NCBI GenBank assembly: GCA_938008665.1
Contig: CALLKA010000192.1
Coordinates: 1 to 5,200 of the forward strand
Source of the DNA: an uncultured Bacteroidota bacterium
GTDB lineage: Bacteria; Bacteroidota; Bacteroidia; Chitinophagales; Chitinophagaceae
Reading direction: 5' to 3'
DNA length: 5,200 nt
Under the pieces are notes generated by a model. It was not told where the DNA came from. It did no database searches and saw only the letters and a list, made by a program, of their open reading frames with translations. Shown here piece after piece: positions 1-5,200 of this stretch. How positions within the stretch are numbered: the first letter of the stretch is position 1; every line of letters starts with the position of its first letter. Both the position numbers and the translations under genes were made by a program.

Positions 1-282
1 ACATCTGCTGAATCACCTACCTATGTTATTGCGGTAGTTGGTTTTGGAATTTGGTATGTTTTACATGCGCCAAAGCCAGCATTCTATTTGTATTTGTTGC
101 TTATTTTGGTATTGGTATTAACTGTTTTTTCACCCACAGATTTATTTCCTGAAGTTTTTCAAGCCATCGTAGTAAAATTTGCGTTAAAAGCGGTGCCTTG
201 TTTTTTAGCATGGTTGTTTATCAGTTATAATTTATTATTTGATTCATTTGATAATAATTCACTCCCCCATGAAAAAGCTTAA
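1..282 (+). CDS. C-terminal part of a polytopic membrane protein, probably a GT87 (DUF2029) glycosyltransferase
   Basis: The frame is open from the first base of the window to a TAA at 280-282, giving 93 residues of a gene whose 5' part lies outside. A TTG at 88 could be read as a start, but the frame is open upstream of it and the upstream residues continue the same membrane protein, so it is not the true start. Hydrophobic segments lie at about residues 7-21, 27-43 and 62-80. Between them are the stretch ESPTYVIAV and the motif SPTDLFP, followed by ALKAVPCFLAWL. This pattern recalls the C-terminus of Bacteroidota GT87/DUF2029 proteins, which are GT-C fold enzymes using polyprenyl-phosphate sugars on the outer face of the inner membrane. 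That match is from memory. The gene overlaps the next one by 14 nt in another frame, so the two are probably cotranscribed. Another polytopic membrane protein cannot be excluded from this fragment. Confidence 0.7.
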   Translation, partial: TSAESPTYVIAVVGFGIWYVLHAPKPAFYLYLLLILVLVLTVFSPTDLFPEVFQAIVVKFALKAVPCFLAWLFISYNLLFDSFDNNSLPHEKA

Positions 283-1189
283 CATTGTATTACCCGCGCA
301 TAACGAGCATAATAATATCAGTCCCATTTATAAAGAAATTATATTGGCATTAGCAAATTGTAAGTATCCGTATGAAATTTTGTTTATTGACGATGGTAGT
401 ACAGATGATACCCTTGCGCAAATAAAAGCTTTATCTGCAGAGGATAGCAAAGTAAAGTACATTGAGTTATCTAGGAATTTTGGGCACCAAAATGCTTTAA
501 AAGCGGGTTTGGATATGTGTAACGCAGATATTATTATTATGATGGATTGTGATTTGCAACATCCACCACATTTAATTAATGAATTACTACGAAATTATGA
601 GCTAGGCTATGAAATTGTAAGGACGCATCGTATTGATAGTAAATCGGTTGGTTTTATAAAATCCAAAACTTCGTCATTATTTTATAATATTATCAGCAAA
701 TTCTCTGATATTAAAATTGAAGAAGGTTCGGCCGATTTTAGATTAATTAGTGGCTCTGCAATAACACATTTAAAATCATTCAATGAGTTTGATTTATTTT
801 ACCGCGGTTTAATAAAATGGATGGGGTATAAGCAAATCAGTATCGAATATATGGCAGAGCAACGCTATAGCGGTGTGACAAAGTATACCTATAACAAAAT
901 GATTAGTTTTGGGATTAAAGGATTTACCTCATTTAGCACCAAACCATTGTATTTTGCCGCTTATTTAGGATTATTTTTTGCAATGATGTCCTTATTGTAT
1001 ATCCCTTATATTTTTTATGCCTTTTATTCTGGTACCGAAGTACACGGATGGGCATCGGTTATTGCGACTGTGGCATTTTTTGGAGGCCTCAATTTAATGA
1101 TTCTTGGCATTATAGGGTTTTATTTAAGTAAATTAGTAATACAAAGTAAGAATAGGCCCCACTATATAGTAAAAGCGTGTAATTTATGA
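269..1189 (+). CDS. GT2 family glycosyltransferase, GtrB/ArnC/DPM1-like polyprenyl-phosphate sugar synthase
   Basis: This 306-residue protein should transfer a sugar from a nucleotide donor to polyprenyl phosphate at the inner face of the cytoplasmic membrane. The GT-A domain covers about residues 1-210. It has the N-terminal strand NIVLPAHNE (5-13), the nucleotide-binding IDDGSTD (40-46), LSRNFGHQNAL (67-77), the metal-binding D-x-D as MDCDLQHPP (92-100), GSADFRLI (153-160), and RYSGVTKYTY (199-208), which matches the R-x-SG-x-(S/T)-KY element of this family. Two membrane segments follow at about 227-253 and 262-290, and the tail ends in RPHYIV (296-301), typical of GtrB-like proteins. The ATG at 269 is preferred: a TTG at 239 would add ten residues before MKKLNIVLP, where the family usually begins. 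It overlaps the preceding gene by 14 nt and the deacetylase by 4 nt. The sugar cannot be predicted from sequence. Confidence 0.9.
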   Translation: MKKLNIVLPAHNEHNNISPIYKEIILALANCKYPYEILFIDDGSTDDTLAQIKALSAEDSKVKYIELSRNFGHQNALKAGLDMCNADIIIMMDCDLQHPPHLINELLRNYELGYEIVRTHRIDSKSVGFIKSKTSSLFYNIISKFSDIKIEEGSADFRLISGSAITHLKSFNEFDLFYRGLIKWMGYKQISIEYMAEQRYSGVTKYTYNKMISFGIKGFTSFSTKPLYFAAYLGLFFAMMSLLYIPYIFYAFYSGTEVHGWASVIATVAFFGGLNLMILGIIGFYLSKLVIQSKNRPHYIVKACNL

Positions 1190-1962
1190 CGCCTAAAATT
1201 TTATTAAGTTTTGATGTTGAGGAGTTTGATATGCCTCTTGAATATAATTTCAATATTGCTATTGAAATTCAAATGGAAATTGGGAAAAAGGGCTTGAATA
1301 ATTTGATGCCCATTTTAAATGATCAAAATTATACGACCACTTTATTTACTACCGCAAATTTTGCAAATAAATATCCAGATAGCATCAAAGCACTATCTGA
1401 GAAGCATGAGATTGCCTCCCATACTTTTTATCATTCTAAGTTCACAACAGCGGATTTGCTCGCATCCAGAATCCGATTAGAAGAAATTATTCAAAAGCCT
1501 GTAAAGGGTTTAAGAATGCCAAGAATGCGTCAGGTTCCGGTTGCTGATATTAATGAAGCGGGGTATAGTTATGATGCTTCCATTCATCCCACTTGGCTAC
1601 CGGGTAGGTATAATAATTTCAATTTACCTCGGACTAAGTACAGTGAACAAGGATTAATTAGGGTTCCTGCCTCAGTGAGTCCAAATTTTAGAATTCCCTT
1701 ATTTTGGTTAAGTTTTAAGAATTTCCCCTATGCGATGTATTTAAAGTTGGCGCTACAAACATTAAACAAAGATGGCTATTTGAGCTTGTATTTTCATCCT
1801 TGGGAGTTTACGAATATCACTGCCTTTGGTTTGCCAAAATATACCACAAAGGGGTCTGATAATGAGCTACTTGATAAGCTATACCGGTTAATGAATGACC
1901 TAAACAAGCAAGCTGAATTTGTCACTATGGGAGATTTTATTCAAAATGGTTGCATGGAATAA
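1186..1962 (+). CDS. polysaccharide deacetylase family protein (CE4-like, DUF3473-type)
   Basis: This 258-residue protein is a NodB-homology (CE4-like) carbohydrate deacetylase, expected to remove an N-acetyl or formyl group from a glycan or lipid-linked sugar using a divalent metal. Visible motifs are SFDVEEFD (8-15; acidic D10, E12, E13), SHTFYHSKF (78-86; histidines H79 and H83 in the H-x3-H metal motif), RMPRMR (110-115; motif 3 arginine/proline region), HPTWLPGRYNN (134-144) and FHPWEF (203-208; the late histidine motif). No signal peptide or membrane segment is seen, so it probably acts in the cytoplasm. The length suits a single deacetylase domain. Its ATG at 1186 overlaps the TGA of the GT2 gene as ATGA, strong evidence of translational coupling. 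The pairing points to a substrate made by that GT2 enzyme, as with ArnC/ArnD or FlmF2/NaxD. Peptidoglycan or exopolysaccharide remain alternatives. Confidence 0.88.
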   Translation: MTPKILLSFDVEEFDMPLEYNFNIAIEIQMEIGKKGLNNLMPILNDQNYTTTLFTTANFANKYPDSIKALSEKHEIASHTFYHSKFTTADLLASRIRLEEIIQKPVKGLRMPRMRQVPVADINEAGYSYDASIHPTWLPGRYNNFNLPRTKYSEQGLIRVPASVSPNFRIPLFWLSFKNFPYAMYLKLALQTLNKDGYLSLYFHPWEFTNITAFGLPKYTTKGSDNELLDKLYRLMNDLNKQAEFVTMGDFIQNGCME

Positions 1963-1971
1963 ACCTATGAC

Positions 1972-2009
1972 CTTATTTTTTGTCAAAAGTTGAATAGACA
2001 AAAAATGGG
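1972..2009 (+). terminator. AT-rich stem-loop just downstream of the deacetylase stop, possible 3' end structure
   Basis: TTTTTTGTC (1976-1984) is perfectly complementary to GACAAAAAA (1997-2005), with a 12-nt loop. The stem can grow outward by an A-T pair, two G-U pairs and a C-G pair, to 1972 and 2009. It begins 10 nt after the stop codon of the last gene in the block, where a terminator or mRNA-protecting hairpin would be expected. No T-run follows on the + strand and the stem is mostly A-U, so it is not a canonical intrinsic terminator. Confidence 0.3.
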
Positions 2010-2091
2010 CAACTATTTACTGCAGTTTTTATTAGCATTATTTTTTCTTATCATTCTTTATTATGGCCGTAAGAGTAACCCAGATTCCTAG
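2005..2091 (+). CDS. possible 28-residue single-span membrane microprotein (speculative)
   Basis: An ATG at 2005 opens 28 codons ending in TAG at 2089-2091. Residues 4-20 (YLLQFLLALFFLIILYY) form one hydrophobic segment, followed by a polar tail GRKSNPDS. It lies in the same frame as the deacetylase gene: after that gene's TAA the frame stays open from 1963 through this ORF. There is no ribosome binding site, and the ATG overlaps the 3' arm of the stem-loop at 1972-2009. AT-rich DNA readily yields short hydrophobic ORFs by chance, so this is listed mainly because the gap has no other coding candidate. I recognise no family. Confidence 0.15.
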   Translation: MGNYLLQFLLALFFLIILYYGRKSNPDS

Positions 2092-2179
2092 GGGTAATAT
2101 TATTCAATAACCTATTTTTTCAATTAAGCGCTCTGCCAAGGATTTATTTTAATTTGATCATTTTAGATCTATTATCATA

Positions 2180-2199
2180 GACTTAAACTGACTTAACCT
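2180..2199. repeat. tandem 10-bp direct repeat upstream of nhaD, possible regulator site
   Basis: GACTTAAACT (2180-2189) is followed directly by GACTTAACCT (2190-2199), identical at 9 of 10 positions. The 10-bp period is one DNA helical turn, the arrangement bound by many response regulators of the OmpR/PhoB type as head-to-tail dimers. It lies 67 nt before the nhaD start, a plausible place for an operator. A chance duplication is also possible, and the role is inference only. Confidence 0.35.
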
Positions 2200-2242
2200 T
2201 GCCGCATCAATTTTTAATTACTACCTTTAATAGGTATTTATT

Positions 2243-2260
2243 TTGATTCATATAAATCAA
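2243..2260. promoter_or_regulatory. palindrome TTGATT-N6-AATCAA immediately before the nhaD start codon
   Basis: Two perfect 6-bp arms (2243-2248 and 2255-2260) flank CATATA, and the second arm ends 5 nt before the nhaD ATG. In DNA this could be a repressor operator; in RNA it could form a weak hairpin at the ribosome footprint. The half-sites resemble FNR/CRP-type TTGAT/ATCAA, but the gap between those 5-bp cores is 8 nt rather than 4, so an FNR site is unlikely. Confidence 0.25.
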
Positions 2261-2265
2261 TTAAA

Positions 2266-3549
2266 ATGGTTGTAGGGTTGCTGCTTGTTTTTTTTATTGG
2301 TTATCTGGCGATTACTTTTGAAGGGGTATTAAAAATTAATAAATCGGCCATTGCACTTGTTACAGCAGTTTTGTGTTGGTGTTTAATCATTTTTGACACA
2401 CCTGATAAAAACATTGTTTTAGAAGCATTGTCGCATCATTTAAGTGAGATTAGTGAGATACTTTTTTTTCTATTAGGAGCAATGACGATTGTGGAATTAA
2501 TTGATGCGCATGATGGATTTCAAAATATTGTAGATCGTATTAAAACAACACATAAAGCCAAATTGATTTGGCTAATAGGATTAATCACCTTTTTTCTGTC
2601 TGCGGTCTTAGATAATTTGACCACTACCATTGTCATGGCTTCTATTTTAAATAAATTAGTAGCAGATCAAAAAACAAAATGGCGGTTATTGGGCTTAGTA
2701 GTGATAGCGGCAAACGCTGGTGGTGCTTTTAGTCCCATTGGCGATGTAACAACAACTATGTTGTGGATTGGTGGACAAGTCACTGCCATGAACATCATTA
2801 AACAAAGTTTTTTAGCAAGTTTAATTTGTATGGTAATACCCGCAATTATTATTAATTACACTATCAAAGGTCGAATCATTTTTAAGAATGAGGAAACAGC
2901 TAACTTGAATTTTACGACAAATCCAAAGGAACGAAATTTTATTTTTATAGCTGGCATTGTATGTTTATTATTCGTGCCTGTTTTTAAAACAATCACCCAT
3001 TTGCCACCTTATATGGGGATGCTTTTTTGCTTAGGCGTCATGTGGGTAATCACGGAGGTGATCCATAATAAAAAACATGAATCAGAAAAGGGACTACTTT
3101 CCGTCAATCATGCATTGCGTAAAATTGATACACCCAGTATTTTATTTTTCTTTGGCATTCTATTGAGTGTAAGTTCATTACAATATGTGGGTGTATTACC
3201 TAAAATGGCACAGCAATTAAATGAGGTCATGGGTAATTTAAATGGCGTGGCTATTAGTATTGGCTTATTATCTGCTGTATTTGATAATGTTCCATTAGTT
3301 GCTGCTTTACAAAATATGTACAGCCTTCAAACTTATCCTACAGACCACTATTTTTGGGAATTAATCGCTTACACAGCTGGAACAGGGGGCTCTATTTTAA
3401 TCATAGGATCTGCAGCAGGGGTGGCAGTGATGGGAATGGAAAAAATAGACTTTTTCTGGTATCTCAAAAATGTAAGCTGGATTGCGCTCATTGGATTTTT
3501 AAGTGGCGCTGCAGTATTTATTTTACAAAATGAAATATTGCTTAAATAA
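2266..3549 (+). CDS. nhaD: NhaD-type Na+/H+ antiporter
   Basis: This complete 427-residue inner-membrane protein of the NhaD family (ion transporter superfamily) exchanges cytoplasmic Na+ (often Li+ too) for external H+, for sodium and pH homeostasis. It is hydrophobic throughout, with roughly 11-13 membrane segments beginning at residue 2. Family motifs occur in both halves: LDNLTTTIVM (115-124) and NAGGAFSPIGDVTTTMLW (150-167) in the first, FDNVPLVAA (339-347) and GTGGSILIIGSAAGVAVMG (372-390) in the second. These are the paired D-N-x-(T/P) and G-G-x-x-x-x-(I/P)-G elements of the inverted-repeat ion site; D116, N117, D160, D340 and N341 are likely important. The length suits bacterial NhaD. 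The ATG at 2266 begins at the usual N-terminal helix, after an A-rich leader with no Shine-Dalgarno sequence. With about 300 nt before it and convergent genes after it, it is probably monocistronic. No frameshift or missing motif is seen. Confidence 0.95.
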   Translation: MVVGLLLVFFIGYLAITFEGVLKINKSAIALVTAVLCWCLIIFDTPDKNIVLEALSHHLSEISEILFFLLGAMTIVELIDAHDGFQNIVDRIKTTHKAKLIWLIGLITFFLSAVLDNLTTTIVMASILNKLVADQKTKWRLLGLVVIAANAGGAFSPIGDVTTTMLWIGGQVTAMNIIKQSFLASLICMVIPAIIINYTIKGRIIFKNEETANLNFTTNPKERNFIFIAGIVCLLFVPVFKTITHLPPYMGMLFCLGVMWVITEVIHNKKHESEKGLLSVNHALRKIDTPSILFFFGILLSVSSLQYVGVLPKMAQQLNEVMGNLNGVAISIGLLSAVFDNVPLVAALQNMYSLQTYPTDHYFWELIAYTAGTGGSILIIGSAAGVAVMGMEKIDFFWYLKNVSWIALIGFLSGAAVFILQNEILLK

Positions 3550-3564
3550 GCCAATCTTCTACTT

Positions 3565-3585
3565 AAAATGACGTCGCTATTTTTT
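3565..3585 (+). terminator. weak hairpin with T-run downstream of nhaD, possible terminator
   Basis: AAAATG (3565-3570) can pair with TATTTT (3578-3583), including one G-U pair, around a 7-nt loop, and the T-run continues to 3585. It starts 15 nt after the nhaD stop, a sensible position. The stem is almost all A-U and takes up most of the T-run, so the prediction is weak. Confidence 0.2.
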
Positions 3586-3626
3586 GGATTTAGGTAAATC
3601 TTGAGGATTGCACCGTAAATATTTTC

Positions 3627-3646
3627 AAAATAGATTGCCCATCTAT
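3627..3646 (-). terminator. candidate intrinsic terminator of the pabB-pabC transcript
   Basis: Read on the minus strand, ATAGAT (3646-3641), a 5-nt loop GGGCA and ATCTAT (3635-3630) form a 6-bp stem that runs into TTTT (3630-3627). The stem starts one base after the pabC stop codon. Position and hairpin-plus-T layout fit an intrinsic terminator, but the stem is short and AT-rich and the T-run is only four bases. Confidence 0.35.
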
Positions 3647-3647
3647 G

Positions 3648-4244
3648 TTAATAAACTATTTCCCTTATTTCAATCTCAGGTGATTCCTCCCAAAGCATCA
3701 TTGCATTAATATATTTTAATGTTGTATAATTGACTAAATCACTAAGGGTGATATTTTTTTCGATAATTTTATTTTCGTTAATAAGCCTTGCGCGGTGTGT
3801 GCCTAATAGTAATGGGTGTAAAGGAGTATGCCATTCAATCCCATTAAAAAAAACCAAATTAGCGTAATTGCCGTCCTTGATAATATTGTTCTGTACTATG
3901 ATGATTTCATCTGTTCCTGATTTTTTCAAAGCATCATTCAGCCAGGTACGATCTGTGAATTTGAATTGATATTCTTCTTGTGCAGCTAGATGAATGGAGA
4001 CAGTTTGAATTGTTTTTTTATTGTAAATGTCTTTTTCAATATGAAATGCACCTTCTAAATTGTATAAGCACTTTATTTTATATACAATATCCTTTTCAAC
4101 ATCACCTTCGATGTGTATTTCATCAAGCTGGATGGGTGTATTCCCGCCCAATGCACGCAACGTTCGATTGATTCGAGTTTGATGGTAGGATGCATTTTCT
4201 ACTATCCCATTTTTATATCGTATGGTTTCAAAAAAGGGGTACAT
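3648..4244 (-). CDS. pabC: class IV aminotransferase-fold protein, probable aminodeoxychorismate lyase (short type)
   Basis: This 198-residue PLP enzyme should cleave 4-amino-4-deoxychorismate into 4-aminobenzoate and pyruvate, the last step of the PABA branch of folate synthesis, in the cytoplasm. It has the fold-type IV layout: FFETIRYKNG (4-13) and YHQTRINRT (20-28) at the N-terminus, a central YQFKFTDR (92-99) where K95 is the best candidate for the PLP Schiff-base lysine, DEIIIVQNN (112-120), DGNYANLVFFNG (124-135) and WHTPLHPLLLGTHRARL (138-154). At 198 residues it is much shorter than enterobacterial PabC (about 270) but fits the compact class IV type common next to Bacteroidota pabB. 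Its ATG at 4244 lies within the end of pabB, an overlap of 17 nt, indicating coupled translation. The start is well placed, since F-(I/F)-E-T-I-R near residue 5 is typical. D-amino acid or branched-chain aminotransferase is less likely given the partner gene and length. Confidence 0.8.
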   Translation of the reverse strand: MYPFFETIRYKNGIVENASYHQTRINRTLRALGGNTPIQLDEIHIEGDVEKDIVYKIKCLYNLEGAFHIEKDIYNKKTIQTVSIHLAAQEEYQFKFTDRTWLNDALKKSGTDEIIIVQNNIIKDGNYANLVFFNGIEWHTPLHPLLLGTHRARLINENKIIEKNITLSDLVNYTTLKYINAMMLWEESPEIEIREIVY

Positions 4245-5196
4245 ATACTTTGTCTATCAATTCTTCGTATTCTTTTTGGGCCTCACTGTTGCAGGTAATA
4301 CCACCGCCACTGCGATAATAGTGGTCATTTTGCAAATACCGTATCAAAACGGTACTGTCTAAATTTTGTCCATCATAATAGCCGGCAATCCCTGTATAAT
4401 AACCTCTGTCTTCTTTTTCGGCAGCAGCAATGATGTTTAACGTTTTCTGTTTGGGCGCACCGGATATGGAGCCTGCGGGCAGTAAATCGAAAATAATTTC
4501 ACCAATATTTTCACAGTAATTAGCTTCCAATTCTCCTACAATTTCAGAGCTTACCTGACCTAGGTTCCCATCTTGTGTCACAATCTCTTCGTAGTATCTA
4601 TATCTATTTACTCTTACATTTTTTGCTACCCTGCTTAAGTCATTTCTAATTAGGTCCACCATAGTTGCATGCTCTGAAATTTCCTTGGTATCGTTCAATA
4701 TTATATTTTTTGCATCTGGAATACCTGCATTGATGGTGCCCTTCATCGGATAGGAGTATATCTTACCATCTTTTATTTTTACAAATGTTTCTGGAGAAAA
4801 ACACACAAATTCATCTTTTAAGTAACAAGTGTATTTTGCATTTGCCCGATTGTAAATTTCTGCAATAGTGTAATTCGACTTTATTTTGGTTTTTGCAGTA
4901 AGGTTGACTAGAAAACTATTGCCAAGTTCGATTTCTTTTTTTATTTGATTGAATTTGTTTTTATAGTCTTCAAAAGGAATAGGTTTTTTGTTAAATTCAA
5001 AATTGAAAGAAGAAATATTATTATTTAGGGTGTTCGCTTTTTTTTGATTCGTTACCCCGTCAAAATTAAATTCAAAAATATTTTCTGTGTCAGACCATTT
5101 CCAACACATTGGTTTTTTACACTCAAAATCAATTAAAAAAACAAAAGGCATATGTTCTTTCCCCCATTGATTCATTATTGATTTAATAGTATGCAC
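4228..5196 (-). CDS. pabB: aminodeoxychorismate synthase component I
   Basis: This 322-residue enzyme of the chorismate-utilising family combines chorismate with ammonia to form 4-amino-4-deoxychorismate. Visible motifs are IPFEDYKNKFNQIKKEIELG (73-92), SPE (134-136), YPMKGTI (149-155), EHATMVDLIRNDLSRVA (175-191), QVSSEI, LPAGSISGAPK (239-249), YYTGIAGYYDG (266-276) and GGGITCNSE (297-305). The lysine K152 in P-x-KGT marks aminodeoxychorismate synthase; anthranilate synthase usually has alanine there. It lacks the long N-terminal region of E. coli PabB (about 450 residues), as usual for the short Bacteroidota form, and has no fused amidotransferase, so PabA or TrpG must be encoded elsewhere. 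The start is uncertain: GTG at 5196 gives MHTIKSIMNQWGKE; ATG at 5175 (residue 8) is an alternative; and the frame is still open at the window edge, so an upstream start is possible. It overlaps pabC by 17 nt. Confidence 0.9.
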   Translation of the reverse strand: MHTIKSIMNQWGKEHMPFVFLIDFECKKPMCWKWSDTENIFEFNFDGVTNQKKANTLNNNISSFNFEFNKKPIPFEDYKNKFNQIKKEIELGNSFLVNLTAKTKIKSNYTIAEIYNRANAKYTCYLKDEFVCFSPETFVKIKDGKIYSYPMKGTINAGIPDAKNIILNDTKEISEHATMVDLIRNDLSRVAKNVRVNRYRYYEEIVTQDGNLGQVSSEIVGELEANYCENIGEIIFDLLPAGSISGAPKQKTLNIIAAAEKEDRGYYTGIAGYYDGQNLDSTVLIRYLQNDHYYRSGGGITCNSEAQKEYEELIDKVYVPLF

Positions 5197-5200
5197 TTTA

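Larger units (their letters stand above)
1963..2265. other. 303-nt intergenic gap between the glycan block and nhaD
   Basis: No supported gene on either strand; short frames stop within about 30 codons. Contents in order: the stem-loop at 1972-2009, the hydrophobic micro-ORF at 2005-2091, a tandem 10-bp repeat at 2180-2199, a small inverted repeat TACCT-N5-AGGTA at 2222-2236 followed by a T-rich stretch, and the palindrome TTGATT-N6-AATCAA at 2243-2260. The nhaD promoter probably lies here. Two strings resemble the Bacteroidota -7 box TAnnTTTG, TAATTTG (2150-2156) and TATTTTG (2239-2245), but each is one base short and neither has a TTG at the expected -33 distance, so I do not call a promoter. 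Confidence 0.6.

Noticed and set aside
88..90. TTG at 88 as the start of a 64-residue membrane protein
   Set aside because: The frame is open upstream to base 1, and the upstream residues continue the same membrane protein, so this is an internal leucine codon.
239..268. TTG at 239 as the start of the GT2 gene
   Set aside because: It would add ten residues with no family counterpart; the ATG at 269 directly precedes the canonical KLNIVLPAHNE strand.
2154..2178. Sigma70-like promoter TTGATC ... TATCAT
   Set aside because: The spacer is only 13 nt, too short for a functional -35/-10 pair, and Bacteroidota use a different primary sigma consensus.
2222..2245. Inverted repeat TACCT-N5-AGGTA plus T-rich stretch as a terminator
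   Set aside because: The stem is only 5 bp, the T-rich stretch is interrupted, and the site sits about 20-40 nt before the nhaD start, far from the upstream gene.
2243..2260. FNR-type box before nhaD
   Set aside because: The TTGAT and ATCAA cores are separated by 8 nt instead of the 4 nt of the FNR consensus.
3369..3554. 61-codon minus-strand ORF over the nhaD 3' end
   Set aside because: It lies antisense to the strongly supported C-terminal helices of NhaD and its translation shows no recognisable domain.
3587..3600. Palindrome GATTTAGGTAAATC between the convergent genes as a terminator
   Set aside because: There is no T-run after it on either strand, and the 5-6 bp AT-rich stem is common by chance at this composition.
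3980..4298. Two plus-strand ORFs (3980-4171 and 4113-4298) opposite pabC and pabB
   Set aside because: They are antisense to well-supported genes, overlap each other, and have no coherent protein features.
1..5200. Mobile elements, CRISPR array, tRNA or rRNA
   Set aside because: I saw no transposase or integrase motifs, regularly spaced repeats, or cloverleaf or rRNA-like sequence on either strand.

Overview
The window is a low-GC, densely coding stretch from a bacterium that is most likely a member of the Bacteroidota. The evidence is the AT-rich composition, A-rich start-codon contexts with no clear Shine-Dalgarno sequences, and the protein types: a short PabB paired with a short class IV aminotransferase, an NhaD antiporter, and a GT2 plus DUF3473-like deacetylase pair. 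A finer placement is not possible from the sequence alone.

Left block (1-1962, + strand): three genes overlap head to tail. They are the 3' end of a polytopic membrane protein resembling the C-terminus of GT87 (DUF2029) glycosyltransferases, a membrane-anchored GT2 glycosyltransferase of the polyprenyl-phosphate sugar synthase type (GtrB/ArnC/DPM1-like), and a polysaccharide deacetylase. The overlaps of 14 and 4 nt imply a translationally coupled operon. The combination suggests a lipid-carrier route: GT2 loads a sugar onto polyprenyl phosphate, the deacetylase trims the sugar, and the GT-C-type enzyme transfers it outside the inner membrane. This is an inference by analogy with Arn and Francisella FlmF2/NaxD/FlmK.

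Gap (1963-2265, about 300 nt): no convincing gene. It holds an AT-rich stem-loop just after the deacetylase stop, a 28-codon ORF with a hydrophobic stretch, a tandem 10-bp direct repeat, and a small palindrome directly before the next start codon.

Middle (2266-3549, + strand): a complete NhaD-type Na+/H+ antiporter, probably its own transcription unit.

Right block (3648-5196, - strand): pabB and a pabC-like gene overlap by 17 nt. They should convert chorismate to 4-aminobenzoate for folate synthesis. No glutamine amidotransferase (PabA/TrpG) is in view. The block converges on nhaD across a 98-nt gap with weak terminator-like hairpins.

Most of the window is ordinary metabolic and envelope housekeeping. 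I did not find a clear previously undescribed system. The most interesting items are the putative lipid-linked sugar deacetylation cassette and the repeat structure upstream of nhaD.
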